Assembly (NCBI RefSeq): GCF_033958435.1
Contig: NC_134139.1
Location: forward strand, 206,009,501-206,073,500
Source: Carettochelys insculpta
Taxonomy: Eukaryota; Chordata; Testudines; Carettochelyidae
Reading direction: 5' to 3'
DNA length: 64,000 nt
Positions 50,671-61,184 of the stretch are shown piece by piece. The number at the start of each line of letters is the position of its first letter. Position 1 is the stretch's first letter. The notes below the pieces were generated by a model. It was not told the DNA's origin. It saw only the letters and a program-made list of their open reading frames with translations, and searched no databases. A program made the position numbers and the translations under genes.

Positions 50671-51620
50671 GAAGAACGGCCATACTGGGTCAGACCAAAG
50701 GTCCATCCAGCCCAGTATCCTGTCTGCTGACAGCGGCCACTGCCAGGTGCCCCAGAGGAGGTGAACCAAAGACAATGATCAAGCGATTTGTCTCCAGCCT
50801 TTGACTAAAGGCTAGGGGCACAATACTTTACCCTTGGCTAACAGCCATTTATGGACCTAACCTCCAAAAATTTATCAAGCTCTATTTTAAACTCTAGAGT
50901 GCTGGCCTTCACAGCCTCCTCCGGCAAGGAGTTCCACAGGTTGACTGTGCGCTGTGTGAAGAAAAATGTTCTTTTATTAGTTTTGAACCTACTACCCATT
51001 AATTTCATTTGGTGTCCTCTAGTTCTTATATTATGGGAACAAGTAAATAACTTTTCAATATTCACTTTCTCCACGCCATTCATGATTTTATATACCTCTA
51101 TCATATCGCCCCTCAGTCTCCTCTTTTCTAGACTGAAAAGTCCCAGTCTCTCTAGCCTCTCCTCATATGGGACCCGTTCCAAACCCTTAATCATTTTAGT
51201 TGCCCTTTTCTGAACTTTTTCTAATGCCAGTATATCTTTTCTGAGGTGAGGAGACCACATCTGCACGCAGTACTCAAGATGTGGGCGTATCATAGTTTTA
51301 TATAGGGGAAGTAAGATATTCTTCATCTTATTTTCTATCCCTTTTTAATAATTCCTGACATCCTATTTGCTTTACTGACTGCCGCTGCACGCTGCGTGGA
51401 TGTTTTCAGAGAACTATCCACTATAATTCCAAGATCCCTTTCCTGATCTGTTGTATCTAAATTTGCCCCCATCATATTGTATGTATAATTATGGTTATTT
51501 TTCCCAATGTGCATTACCTTACACTTACCCACATTAAATTTCATTTGCCATTTTGCTGCCCAATCACTCAGTTTGCTGAGATCTTTTTGAAGAGAAGCCC
51601 TGAACTGGGCTTGACAGATA
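50671..51620 (-). pseudogene. CR1-type LINE, 3' half
   Basis: On the minus strand: [107 protein letters not shown] and [20 protein letters not shown], ending at 50,838. The 3' tail reads, in plus sense, ACGGCCATACTGGGTCAGAC. The frame is nearly intact, with one break near 51,330. It lies in sense with XKR6. Confidence 0.92.
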
Positions 51621-51644
51621 TTTGTCCTCCCCACCCCACTCTTC

Positions 51645-51800
51645 TTGCAGGTGTAACTGCCAGCAGGCAAACTTGAACCTGGGACCTTAGTGTGTGAACC
51701 TCTTCAGCTTGAGTTAAAAGCCAGCAGGCTCTAGAGACATTCTTTCTCTGTGTAGGTCATCTAAGTGCCACAACATGGGATGCTGAGCCACACCCCTAGG
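51645..51800 (-). repeat. tRNA-like SINE
   Basis: On the minus strand CCAGGTTCAAGTTTGCCTG carries a B box (GGTTCAAGT), with an A-box-like AACTCAAGCTGAAG before it. The body includes CTAAGTGCCACAACATGGGA, shared with 19,815-19,935. Confidence 0.6.
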
Positions 51801-52534
51801 TGTGTGGGTTACAGGGGCACCAACCTTTGTCACAAATCATCTCTTAGCATGTTCTGCATACTGCAAATCAGGTCCTCATGCCCTAAGACCTGGTGGGTCT
51901 CAGACCCTAGTGCTTTAGGATCTGGGGTGTCTCAAATAGCCTCAGCTCCCTTTCACACCTCACTTCTTCCAGATCCCTGTTGACCCCTCCTCACTCACCA
52001 CCTTTCCAGCTGCCATGGGTCACCCCCTTTTCTGTTCCCCTTCTGAGCTAAATGTTCCCAGTGCTTTCAGCACACTGACTTCTGCTGACCTACACTGGCT
52101 CAGCAGTTTCCTCATAGATTTAAGCTCCTGCCAAATCCCTGTATCTTCAGTAAAGGGGTATAGAAAAATCTCCCAAGCCCAGGTTAATGCATCTCCAGAG
52201 AGAGTCCTCCAGAAAGAAGAAGGAAGACAATAAGAGGGGTCTGATTCTGTACCATTATAGCCACATTTGATTTTGGTAACTTATTTGTTTATTTGTTAAC
52301 TTATTTATAAAATAACGCCCACCCCATGCTCTGGGAGCCCTAGATATATTTCATACAATATTAAACAGTTATCCCAGGACCAAACTAAATACACCAGTGA
52401 TAACTTACAGAAAACAGAAACCAATGGATCCCATCAACCCACAAAATCACCACCAAAGTCTTATGTCACCACTGCCCAGCCCTAACCATCAACACCTCTT
52501 TACGGGCAAGGGGACGGGAGATGGACTAGACCAG

Positions 52535-52680
52535 CAGTTCCCAATCGTTTCAACATAGCGACCCATTTCAACAATTCAGAAAGACTTTGTGACCCAAGGC
52601 AATTCAAAACTGGTGGGGGGAAGGCCTCCCCTGAATTTTTTTTTTATAAATCTTGATTTAAAAGTTAGACAATATCTGCC
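52535..52680 (+). mobile_element. Possible hAT end fragment
   Basis: CAGCAGTTCCCAATCGTTTC resembles the CAGNGGTTCCCAA end of other hAT elements here. No partner end was found. Confidence 0.35.
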
Positions 52681-52724
52681 CATAAATAAAAGACCCCAAA
52701 ATAACACCTGCTTCTTATATGCCC

Positions 52725-52870
52725 ATTTCAATCAGTAGACTCAAACTGCTTTGCAAAGGCAACATCATTACACCCATGTCACAAAAGATAAAACTGAGGC
52801 TCACAGCGTCAAAGCGACATGTCCAGCATCACTCAGTGGGGTACTGGCAGAGCTAGGAGTATCTGCCATT
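52725..52870 (+). repeat. MIR-like SINE, diverged
   Basis: CAAACTGCTTTGCAAAGGCA, AAAACTGAGGCTCACAGCGT, CGACATGTCCAGCATCACTC and GGCAGAGCTAGGAGT keep MIR order. Confidence 0.6.
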
Positions 52871-52945
52871 CACTATTCTCCCATTTAAAAATGCCAAGTC
52901 AGGGAACAGAAACTATGTCATGTGATCTAAAGAACTGGTAACTTT

Positions 52946-53255
52946 GGTCTTGTCTACACTAGAAAGTTGTACTTCCTTACCCATATCAGTATGTAGTTCA
53001 ACACCACACCACACCACGCCTATTATGAATGCAGTTATACTGGGGAAAAAAGTATGTAGGCCACTTTAATTCAGTTGCTGTGCAGGCAGGGAAATAAACT
53101 ATACCAGTAGAAGGCACACACCAGTATTACTGCACCTACACTGGAGACCGTACTGGCATAACTACTTTGGTAACCAAGACAAAACACAAAATAAAACAAA
53201 CAAACACTCAACCAAAATTGTTATACCTGTAAAACTTTCAAGGGTAAACCAGGCC
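52946..53255. mobile_element. MITE with inverted ends
   Basis: Left end GGTCTTGTCTACACTAGAAA then GTTGTAC, mirrored by the right end ACCTGTAAAACTTTCAAGGG then TAAACCAGGCC. About 310 bp, no transposase. Confidence 0.7.
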
Positions 53256-53457
53256 TGTATCTATAAGCTACCTGGGTTGAGTGCCCACTTGCCTGAGTCA
53301 CACGGTACAACCTGACTGGATGAGTAAATTTTTCAGACAGAAGGATAAATAGTGAATCAGACATTTCCAGCACAACCATTTGGGTAACATTATTTCTTTT
53401 ACAATCTGTGAAAATGACAGGATTCCCAGCATTCTCCAAACACTCATGGTCTGTGAA

Positions 53458-54368
53458 GAATCATAGAAGAATCATAGAATACTAGAACTGGAAAGAACTA
53501 TGAAAAGTCATTGCATCCAATCCCCTGCTCTCTTGCAGCACTCGGCACCACCTAGATCAACCCTGAGAGGTGTTGGCTAACCTGCTCTTAAAAAATCTCC
53601 AGTGACAGAGGTTTATTCCACAATCTCCTGAGGCAATTTTTCCAGTGCTCAACTATCCTGACAATTAGGAAGTTTTCCCTAACGTCCAACTTAAATCTCA
53701 CTTGCTGCAACTGAAGCCCATTGTTTCTTGTCCTACCCTCAGAGGTTAAGGGGAATAACCTCATAACCTGTTAGGTAGTTGAAAGCTATTATCATGTCCC
53801 CTCTCAGTCTTCCTAAAGTAAACAAACCTAATTCTTTCAGTTGTTCCTCATAGGTCACATTTTCTAGATCTTTAATAATTTTTGTTGCTCTTCTCAGGAC
53901 CTTCTCCAATTTCTCCTCATCTTTCTTGAACTGTGGTGCCCAGAACTGGACACAATACTCCAGCTGAGGACTACTCAATGCAGAGTAGAGAGGTAGAATT
54001 ACGTCTCATGTCTTGCTCACGACACTCATGTTAAAACATCCCAGAATCATGTTTGTCACACTGTTGACTCGTATTTAACTTGTGGCCCGCTATGACCCCT
54101 AGATCCCTTTCTGCAGTACTCCTTCCTAGACAGTCATTTCCCGTATTGTATGTGTTTCTTCCTAAGAGGAGTCTCTTGCGTTTGTCCTTATTGAATTTCA
54201 TCCTTTTTTTTTCAGACCATTTCTCCAATTTGTCCAGATCCTTTTGAATTATTATCCTATCCTCCAAAGCACTTACAACCCCTCCCAGTTTGATATCATC
54301 TGCAAACTTTATAAGTACACTCTCTATGCCATTATCTAAATAGTTTATGAAGATATTGATAATATGAC
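53458..54368 (-). pseudogene. CR1 LINE, 3' half, decayed
   Basis: Minus-strand translation gives NIFINYLDNGIESVLIKFAD with the catalytic [56 protein letters not shown] and [20 protein letters not shown], with frame breaks. The 3' end on the minus strand carries the CR1 octamers (plus strand: AATCATAGAATACTAGAACT). In sense with XKR6. Confidence 0.9.
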
Positions 54369-54460
54369 TCCGGGAATCAATGAATCAGAGTTCAGTGATT
54401 TGCATCATTAGTCACTCATGCCATCATTTTTAATCCTCCCAGAGATTTACTCCTCTTCGG

Positions 54461-54960
54461 CTACAGTTACACTACAGCGCTCTGTCGACAGAAGTCACGG
54501 TCGGAAGAGTTTTCCCGACAAACCTTCTGTCAATAGACTGAGGCCACACACAAAAGCCAGTCAGGCGAGCGCTCTGCTCTGTTGACAGAGTGGCCGGGCT
54601 GCCCGCTAGTTCTGTCAACAAAACAGGCACCCGGAAGCACAGCAGACAGGGCTGCTCATTGTTCTGGATGCCCTGTCTGGTGAGGGAAGGGCCCTCAGAG
54701 CATCCACACAGCTTTTTTGTCAACAGAGTCTGTCGACAACAGCATCACGCCTCATGGCTGAGAGACAGAACACTGCTGGGAGGTCGCTATGGGAGGTCGA
54801 TGGGAGAAACGCCCCCTGTTCACCACCCTTACCCCTCATGAGAATGAGGAGCACAGGGCTCAACTTTTGACTCCAGAAAGTTCAATTTTGTGCATCCCCA
54901 CTAGGGACGCAAAATTGAATCCCAGAAGATCGACTCTGATTGGGTCAAACTCCTGGTCTG
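54461..54960. mobile_element. MITE with TGTCGACA palindromes, second copy
   Basis: Begins GGCTACAGTTACACTACAGC and has CTCTGTCGACAGAAG and GAGTCTGTCGACAACAG. Same family as 38,460. The right side (GTTCAATTTTGTGCATCCCC) resembles the interior of the 34,221 MITE, so the right boundary is unsure. Confidence 0.6.
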
Positions 54961-55516
54961 TGTGATGCGAGATGCACCGTTAGCTGTTCCCTCTTGGGTT
55001 TCTAGCCTCCTGTTACTGGATGCTCATGGAGAACAGACACCAGCCTGCTTGGACCACGGCTGTGATCTGATATTGCAACTCCTATATTCCTTATGAAACA
55101 GAAGTTAATGATTTAATGCCAATTTCTGATTAAGCATCGAGAGTTATGTCCGGTCATAGTTCAATTTTTACACTGCTGCCCTAGAATCCTCTCAGTCAGC
55201 TCTCTCAGTCCCAAACCATGTGGCAAATCTAAGTCTTCCTTTGCATGGCTATGCACATCGCTTCTCAGTCTTTCTTCAGCTGACTAGTCATCCCTCCATT
55301 CTGTTTTCCTTCCCTCACTGACTTTCTATCTACTTTTCCTGACAATTTACAACTAGTCATTCCTACTTTTCTTCTCTTATTGCTGCCAGTTTCTGCTTCC
55401 CCTTAGCCGTCACAGATATCTCCCATTGTAACTTGAGAGAAAAGCCAGGGTTAATTTCTTGTTGGTGCTGATAAACACCCATTATTTTTAGGGCTGTTAA
55501 TTAATTGCAGTTACAT

Positions 55517-55667
55517 TAGAACATAAGAACGTCCATACTGGGTCAGACCAAAGGTCTATGTTGCCCATTATCCTGTCTTCCGACAGTGGCCAATGCCAGG
55601 TGCTCCAGAGTGAATGGACAGGTGATCATTAAGTGAGCCACACCCTGTTGCCCATTTCTAGCCATGC
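55517..55667 (-). mobile_element. CR1-type 3' tail inside the hAT
   Basis: GAACATAAGAACGTCCATAC, TGGGTCAGACCAAAGGTCTA and GTGGCCAATGCCAGGTGCTC: the same 3' UTR as at 50,671, minus orientation. Confidence 0.8.
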
Positions 55668-55756
55668 CAATCAGATATCACAAATATTTGCACTGTAAAA
55701 ACGGTAAACAAAAGCAGTATTTTTAATTTGCCATATGCAAGCACTTAAATGCTGTA

Positions 55757-55956
55757 CGGTTACCATATTTGAGCTCTCAAAAAATAGGACACTGTTGAGA
55801 GGGAGTGTATCTGTGTCAATATCTACCAACTCATGTTGTATTAATGTTCCACATATACTATAAAAAATTAGTATAATGTGAGCTGGTAGATACTGATACA
55901 GATACACCCTCTCTCTGAGTTGTCCTCTTTTTTGAAAGTTCATACACGGTAACCCG
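55757..55956. mobile_element. Short MITE inside the hAT
   Basis: Left arm CGGTTACCATATTTGAGCTC through GTGTATCTGTGTCAATATCT. The right arm is its inverted copy through GATACTGATACAGATACACC to CACGGTAACCCG. Arms of about 75 bp. Inserted after a TA. Confidence 0.78.
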
Positions 55957-56338
55957 AAAATATGGAGATTTTTTGCTACATAATTTCATTCAAACAGTCA
56001 ATGTCAAACTTCAGACCCTACAAGACCACTCAGTCCTACTTCTTGTTCAGCCAATCACTGAGACAAACCAGGAGGTTAACATCTACAGGAGATAATACTG
56101 CTTGCTTCTTGTTTACAATGTTTCTTGTTTACAATGTTTAACATCTCTGGCACATAAATACCCTGAAATGCCATCTACAAAAGTGCCAGCAAATGTGTTT
56201 AGATGGCATTGCCGGGTATTTGTACACTAAACACTCATATGCCCCTTCATGCTTCAGCCACCATTCCAGATGACATGTTTCCATGCTGATGACGCCAGTT
56301 TAAAAATAATATGACAATTAAATTTGTGACTGAACTCC

Positions 56339-56824
56339 ATGGGGGGAGAATTATATGTCCCCTGCTCTATTTTAGTCACATTCTACCATATATTTCATGT
56401 TGTAGCAGTTTTGAATGATGATACAACATATGTTGTTCATTTTAACAACACTTTTATGGCAGACGTCACAAAATGCAACAAAGGCACCAGTGCAGGATTT
56501 CTAAAGATAGCTATAGCACTCCATCCAAAGCTTAAGAATTGGAAGTGCCTTCCAAAATCTGAGAAGGCTGAAGTGTGGAGAACGCTTTTACAAGTTTTAA
56601 ATGATCAACACTCTGATCTGGTACTTACAGAACCTGAACCACAAGAAAGAAAAACCAACCTGCTGATGGTGCCTGACTCAGATCATGAAAATGCATTAGT
56701 CCCTGCTGCTTTTGATTGTTATTTAGCAGAACTCATCATCAATATGGAGATACACATCTCACAGAGCTGGAAGGAATCTTGGGAGGTCATTGACTCCAGT
56801 CTTCTCCCCTCTTGGCAGGACTAA
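56339..56824 (+). pseudogene. hAT transposase fragment fused by chance to a SINE
   Basis: A 161-codon open frame. Residues about 38-130 match a hAT (ZBED-like) transposase C-terminal region (FLKIAIALHPKLKNWKCLPK, EVWRTLLQVLNDQHSDL, LLMVPDSDHEN). The last 25 codons are translated from the reverse-oriented SINE that begins near 56,750, so the stop is not the transposase's own. The BED zinc finger and DDE core are absent. There is no sign of domestication. Confidence 0.78.
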
Positions 56825-56944
56825 GCACCATTCCATTTAAAAAAAAAAAGTTTGTTTGCTCCAGATGCCCCCCTCAAGGATGGGGCTCATAACCCCAGGT
56901 TTAGCAGGCCAATGCTCAAACCAATGAGCTAGCCCTTCCTCCCA
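56750..56944 (-). repeat. tRNA-derived SINE (Cry I type) inside the hAT
   Basis: Minus-strand head AGCTCATTGGTTTGAGCATT then GGCCTGCTAAACC. The tail side on the plus strand reads CACAGAGCTGGAAGGAATCT. An A run at 56,839-56,849 lies inside. The hAT reading resumes after it. Confidence 0.85.
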
Positions 56945-57007
56945 CCCAGCCATGGGCCCCCTGAAATGGTGGTTGAAGCATGAAGGGAGGTACGACTAAC
57001 GCATATG

Positions 57008-57719
57008 GGCTACGTCTACACGTGCACGCTACATCGAAATAGCTTATTTCGATGTAGCGACATCGAAACAGTCTATTTCGATGAATAACATCTACACGTC
57101 CTCCAGGGCTGGAAACATCGACGTTCAACTTTGACATTGGGCAGCACCACATCGAAATAGGCGCTGCGAGGGAACGTCTACACGCCAAAGTAGCACATAT
57201 CGAAATAAGGGTGCCAGGAACAGCTGCAGACAGGGTCACAGGGCGGACTCAACAGCAAGCCACTCCCTTAAAGGGCCCCTCCCAGACACAGTTGCACTAA
57301 ACAACACAAGCTCCACAGAGCCAACAACTGGTTGCAGACCCTGTGCATGCAGCATGGATCCCCAGCTGCAGCAGCAGCAGCCAGAAGCCCTGGGCTAAGG
57401 GCTGCTGCACACAGTGACCATAGAGCCCCGCAGGGGCTGGAGAGAGAGCGTTTCTCAACCCCTCAGCTGATGGCCGCCACAGCAGACCCCGCTATTTCGA
57501 TGTTGCGGGATGCAGATCGTCTACACGTGCCCTACTTCGACGTTCAACTTCGAAGTAGGGCGCTATTCCCATCCCCTCATGGGGTTAGCGACTTCGACGT
57601 CTCTCTGCCTAATGTCGATTTCAACTTCGAAATAGCGCCCAACACGTGTAGCCATGATGGGCGCTATTTCGAAGTTGGCACCGCTACTTCGAAGTAGCAT
57701 GCACGTGTAGACGCGGCCC
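57008..57719 (+). mobile_element. Palindrome-rich MITE (copy 2) inside the hAT
   Basis: Ends GGCTACGTCTACACGTGCAC and GTGCACGTGTAGACGC-type GGCCC. A 3-bp duplication ATG (57,005-57,007 and 57,720-57,722) is supported because removing the element restores the hAT coding sequence. The 14-codon frame at 57,354 reads MDPQLQQQQPEALG then stop. A 3-bp duplication and GC-rich inverted ends suit PIF/Harbinger, as an inference. Confidence 0.82.
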
Positions 57720-57905
57720 ATGGTATGTAAATATCTTGAGACACCATCTAAAACAATACCATATGAATGCTTGTTCTCACTTTCAGGTGACATAGTAAAC
57801 AAAATGTAAACAAACTTGTTTATCTGAGCAATTGACTAATTAAGAAGTAGGACTGAGTGGACTGTGGGCTCTAAAATTTTACATTGTTTTAGTTCTGAGT
57901 GCATA

Positions 57906-58560
57906 ATTCAAGAAGAAGGCTGATAAGATTGGCAAAGGCTCAGAGAAGAGCCAAACAAATGATTAGAAAATTAAAGAACATGTCATAGAGTCATAAACTC
58001 ATGGCGTGCCATCTGTTTAGCTTGCCAACAAGGTTAAAGGAGTGATTTGAGCATAGGTGATAGGTATCTACATGGGGAACAAATATTTAATAATGAGCTC
58101 AGATGTAACACAGTCCCATGCTTGGAAACTGAAGCTAGACAAATTCACAATGCAGATAAGATGTACATTTTTATAGTGGAAATAGTTTCAGGGGTAGCCA
58201 TGTTAATTTGTAGCTTCACAAAAAACAACCACTCCTGTAGCACCTTAAAGTCTAAAACATTTATTTATTAGGTCATGACCCACTTCTTCACTACCCATGA
58301 AAGTTCATTTCCTTTATAAATAAATTTGTTAGGCTTAATAATGGAGATAGCTAGCCACTGGAAAAATTTATCCAGGGTTGTGATAGATGCCCCATCCCTT
58401 GCCGCTTTTAAATCAAGATTGGATTATATTCTAAAAAATCAGATACAGAAATTATTTCAGAGAAATTCTTTCGGCTGTGCTATAGAGAGAGTCACATTAG
58501 GCAATCTCAGTAAATCTACATGGTGGCCACTGGACAGCCACACAGTATTACAGGTTTTTA
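57906..58560 (+). pseudogene. CR1/L3-type LINE 3' end, interrupted
   Basis: The pieces AAGGCTCAGAGAAGAGCCAA, TATCTACATGGGGAACAAAT and AAGCTAGACAAATTCACAAT belong to the C-terminal ORF of an L3-like CR1. After a fold-back insertion (58,183-58,325) it resumes as ASHWKNLSRVVIDAPSLAAF then KSRLDYIL. The 3' UTR is decayed. Confidence 0.7.
58183..58325 (+). repeat. Fold-back family repeat inside the CR1/L3 copy
   Basis: TTCAGGGGTAGCCATGTTAA, TGTAGCACCTTAAAGTCTAA and CATGACCCACTTCTTC are the diagnostic words. It splits the LINE reading at 58,180. Confidence 0.7.
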
Positions 58561-58900
58561 GATCTTCTGAAAGTTAGTTAAGCCAATTTTTTCTTGGGTG
58601 AGATTCTCAAAAGTGCTCAGTATTGCCTGAAATATGTTCCCTCTAAAGTTAGTGACTTCAAGCTGTTGACTTCAATGACTTCAATACTCCAATGACCCAG
58701 AAGTATCAACAACATCGGGGAAGCATTTAATCCAAGAGTGAGCACTTTTGAAAACACTGCCCTGAGGTTGTGCCCATCAGTCTGGTGAGTTGATAGGTTC
58801 CCTTGTGGGACACTGGGCACCTCCAAATTCTGCTCAGCTGCATGGATTAATTTACAAGAAGGCTTCAGCATGTCTCAGCATTAAGCTCCTATCCCTTTAT

Positions 58901-59611
58901 GGCTACATCTACACGTGCACGCTACATCGAAATAGCTTATTTTGATGTAGCGACATCGAAATAGTCTATTTCGATGAATAATGTCTACACGTCCTCCAGG
59001 GCTGGCACCGTTGACGTTCAACTTCGACGTTGGGCAGCACCACATCGAAATAGGCGCTGCGAGGGAACGTCTACACGCCAAAGTAGCACACATCGAAATA
59101 AGGGTGCCAGGAACAGCTGCAGACAGGGTCACAGGGCGGACTCAACAGCAAGCCGCTCCCTTAAAGGGCCCCTCCCAGACACAGTTGCACTACACAGCAC
59201 AAGATCCACAGAGCCGACAACTGGTTGCAGACCCTGTGCATGCAGCATGGATCCCCAGCTGCAGCAGCAGCAGCCAGAAGCCCTGGGCTAAGGGCTGCTG
59301 CCCAGGGTGACCATAGAGCCCCGCAGGGGCTGGAGAGAGACCGTCTCTCAACCCCTCAGCTGATGGCCGCCATGGCGGACCCCGCTATTTCGATGTTGTG
59401 GGACGCGGATCGTCTACACGTGCCCTACTTCGACGTTCAACTTCGAAGTAGGGCGCTATTCCCATCCCCTCATGGGGTTAGCGACTTCGACGTCTCGCCG
59501 CCTAACATCGATTTCAACTTCGAAATAGCGCCCAACACGTGTAGCCATGACGGGCGCTATTTCGAAGTTGGCGCCGCTACTTCGAAGTAGCGTGCACGTG
59601 TAGACGCGGCC
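58901..59611 (+). mobile_element. Palindrome-rich MITE (copy 3)
   Basis: Very similar to copy 2 over its whole length, same orientation, 1.2 kb away. Ends GGCTACATCTACACGTGCAC and CGTGTAGACGCGGCC. TAT is duplicated at 58,898-58,900 and 59,612-59,614. The 14-codon frame at 59,247 is identical in protein to copy 2. Confidence 0.85.
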
Positions 59612-59785
59612 TATATCTGGTTACTCACAGTGCCTCATTCACTGTAGTATCTGAACACCACCCTTTTCACAAACAGGGACACAAGGAGATGAGGGGATTT
59701 GCCCGAGACATTCAGGAAGTCTATTTTTGAGCAGGGAATAGCTATTATGCTAGAAAGATGATAACTTTACGAAGATGTAAAACCT

Positions 59786-59869
59786 AATTAAGGTTAAAAA
59801 GTTGGTTGGCATGCACTTACACTTATCTTCTTTGATTGGTGCATGCCAATCAACTTTTTAACCATAATT
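59786..59869 (-). other. Intronic hairpin of about 30 base pairs (candidate small-RNA precursor)
   Basis: GGTTAAAAAGTTGGTTGGCA then TGCAC (59,792-59,816) is mirrored by 59,839-59,863 with one difference in 25. The stem extends by five more pairs after one mismatch, and the loop is 22 bases. It lies in the XKR6 intron and would be transcribed with it. Size and shape are those of a microRNA precursor, but a tiny palindromic MITE would look the same. Confidence 0.55.
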
Positions 59870-60538
59870 CTTGACTTGTAGAGCCAATAGAGTTAACAGC
59901 CTGAAATGGGTGCTCTCACATGCAAACGCAATTATCACAGGTATCAATAAACAGCAATGATAACAATCAGGAAAGGAAAATACAGTCTACCAAGAAAAGA
60001 CTTCCTGACAGAGAGAGCTGGCAGACTGGAAAGGACTTTCCAAGCAAGAAATGGAAGCACACTCAAAACCTGATTGAACAAAGATACTATAATGTGCTAT
60101 ATGGAACAGCCCTGTATTGGGTAAGGGAGGAACAGGAAGTGAAATTCACCTCAGTACCGTAGGGTCACACAAGATCTATGTTCCACGGAGGGTCCATTTT
60201 AGCTCTGCTCTCTGAATGACCTCTCTGAAGGTAGGTCTACACAGCCAAGTTATTTCAAAATGACAGTTTATTATTCTGAAATAACTATGCTAGCACCTAT
60301 ACAATGCAACCTCTATTTTGGAATAACTTTGAAATAGCGGTTGTCTTATTTTGAAATAGGCAAACTGCACTGCACAAGGCATAGGGCCTATTCTGAAATA
60401 GCTGGTTTGAGATGGAGCTGTATAGACAGGAAATAGGGGCTATTTAGCAATAAGCTACAGTGCGTTCAATGGCTCTCTTTCAAAATAGGCTGGACCTTCT
60501 ATTTTGATATAGCTGAGTGCTATTTTGATACACATTTT

Positions 60539-60659
60539 GGGTGCATCTACACCTGCATTCCTCTTTCGAATGAGGTATGCAAATGAGGGAAATCAAAAAT
60601 GCAAATGAGGTATAAATTTGCACCTCTTTCGAAGGAGGAGTGCAAGTGTAGATGCACCC
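60539..60659. mobile_element. Inner MITE 1 (121 bp)
   Basis: Left GGGTGCATCTACACCTGCAT and right GTGCAAGTGTAGATGCACCC are inverted. Both arms carry CTTTCGAA. TTT flanks both sides. Confidence 0.82.
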
Positions 60660-60728
60660 TTTGTCTATAGATGCACTATTCAAAATTAGCTATGCCAGCA
60701 AATCTCTTCTGGAATAGCTTCTCTCAAA

Positions 60729-61184
60729 GGCCATTTCTGCACAGGCCACTTCCTTCAGAAGTTGCATGCTAACACACAGAGCGAAATATGCTAATGAAGC
60801 ACGGATGCAAATTCCCTGCACCTCATTAGCATAATGTCACATGATTTGAAGTCCGGAAGACTGTTCTTCCGGACTCCAAAACACCGTGTAGAAATATGGT
60901 CCCAGGGGACCATCCGGAAGAAGTTGTCCTTCCGGAGGCCCCTTCTTCCTAAAAATTTTCAGAAAGAAGGGGGCCTCTGGAAGAAGACTTCTTTCTGGAA
61001 GTCCCCCCTGGGGCCACACTTCTACATGGAATTTTGGAGTCCAGAAGAATGGTCTTCCGCACTCTAAATCACGTTACATTATGCTAATGAGGCACAGGGA
61101 ATTTGCATCCGTGCCTCATTAGCATCTTTCTCTCTGTGTATTAGCATGCCACTTCTGAAGGAGGTGGCCTGTGTAGAAACAGCC
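60729..61184. mobile_element. Inner MITE 2 (456 bp near-complete palindrome)
   Basis: Left GGCCATTTCTGCACAGGCCA then CTTCCTTCAGAAG. The right end is its inverted copy, ending GGCCTGTGTAGAAACAGCC. Further in, ATATGCTAATGAAGCACGGA and GAAGTCCGGAAGACTGTTCT are mirrored at 61,050-61,140. Nearly the whole element folds on itself. Confidence 0.82.

Larger units (their letters stand above)
55489..57905 (+). mobile_element. hAT transposon, 5' end present, 3' truncated, with four insertions
   Basis: Left end TAGGGCTGTTAATTAATTGC. Its own sequence then appears in pieces: 55,489-55,516, 55,668-55,756, 55,957-56,749, 56,945-57,007 and 57,720-57,905. The transposase remnants read KIAIALHPKLKNWKCLPKSE, then after the gaps WWLKHEG and YECLFSLSGDIVNK, the hAT C-terminal dimerisation motif. 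Inserted into it are a CR1 tail, a short MITE, a Cry I SINE and a palindrome-rich MITE. It stops against another CR1 at 57,906. Confidence 0.82.
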
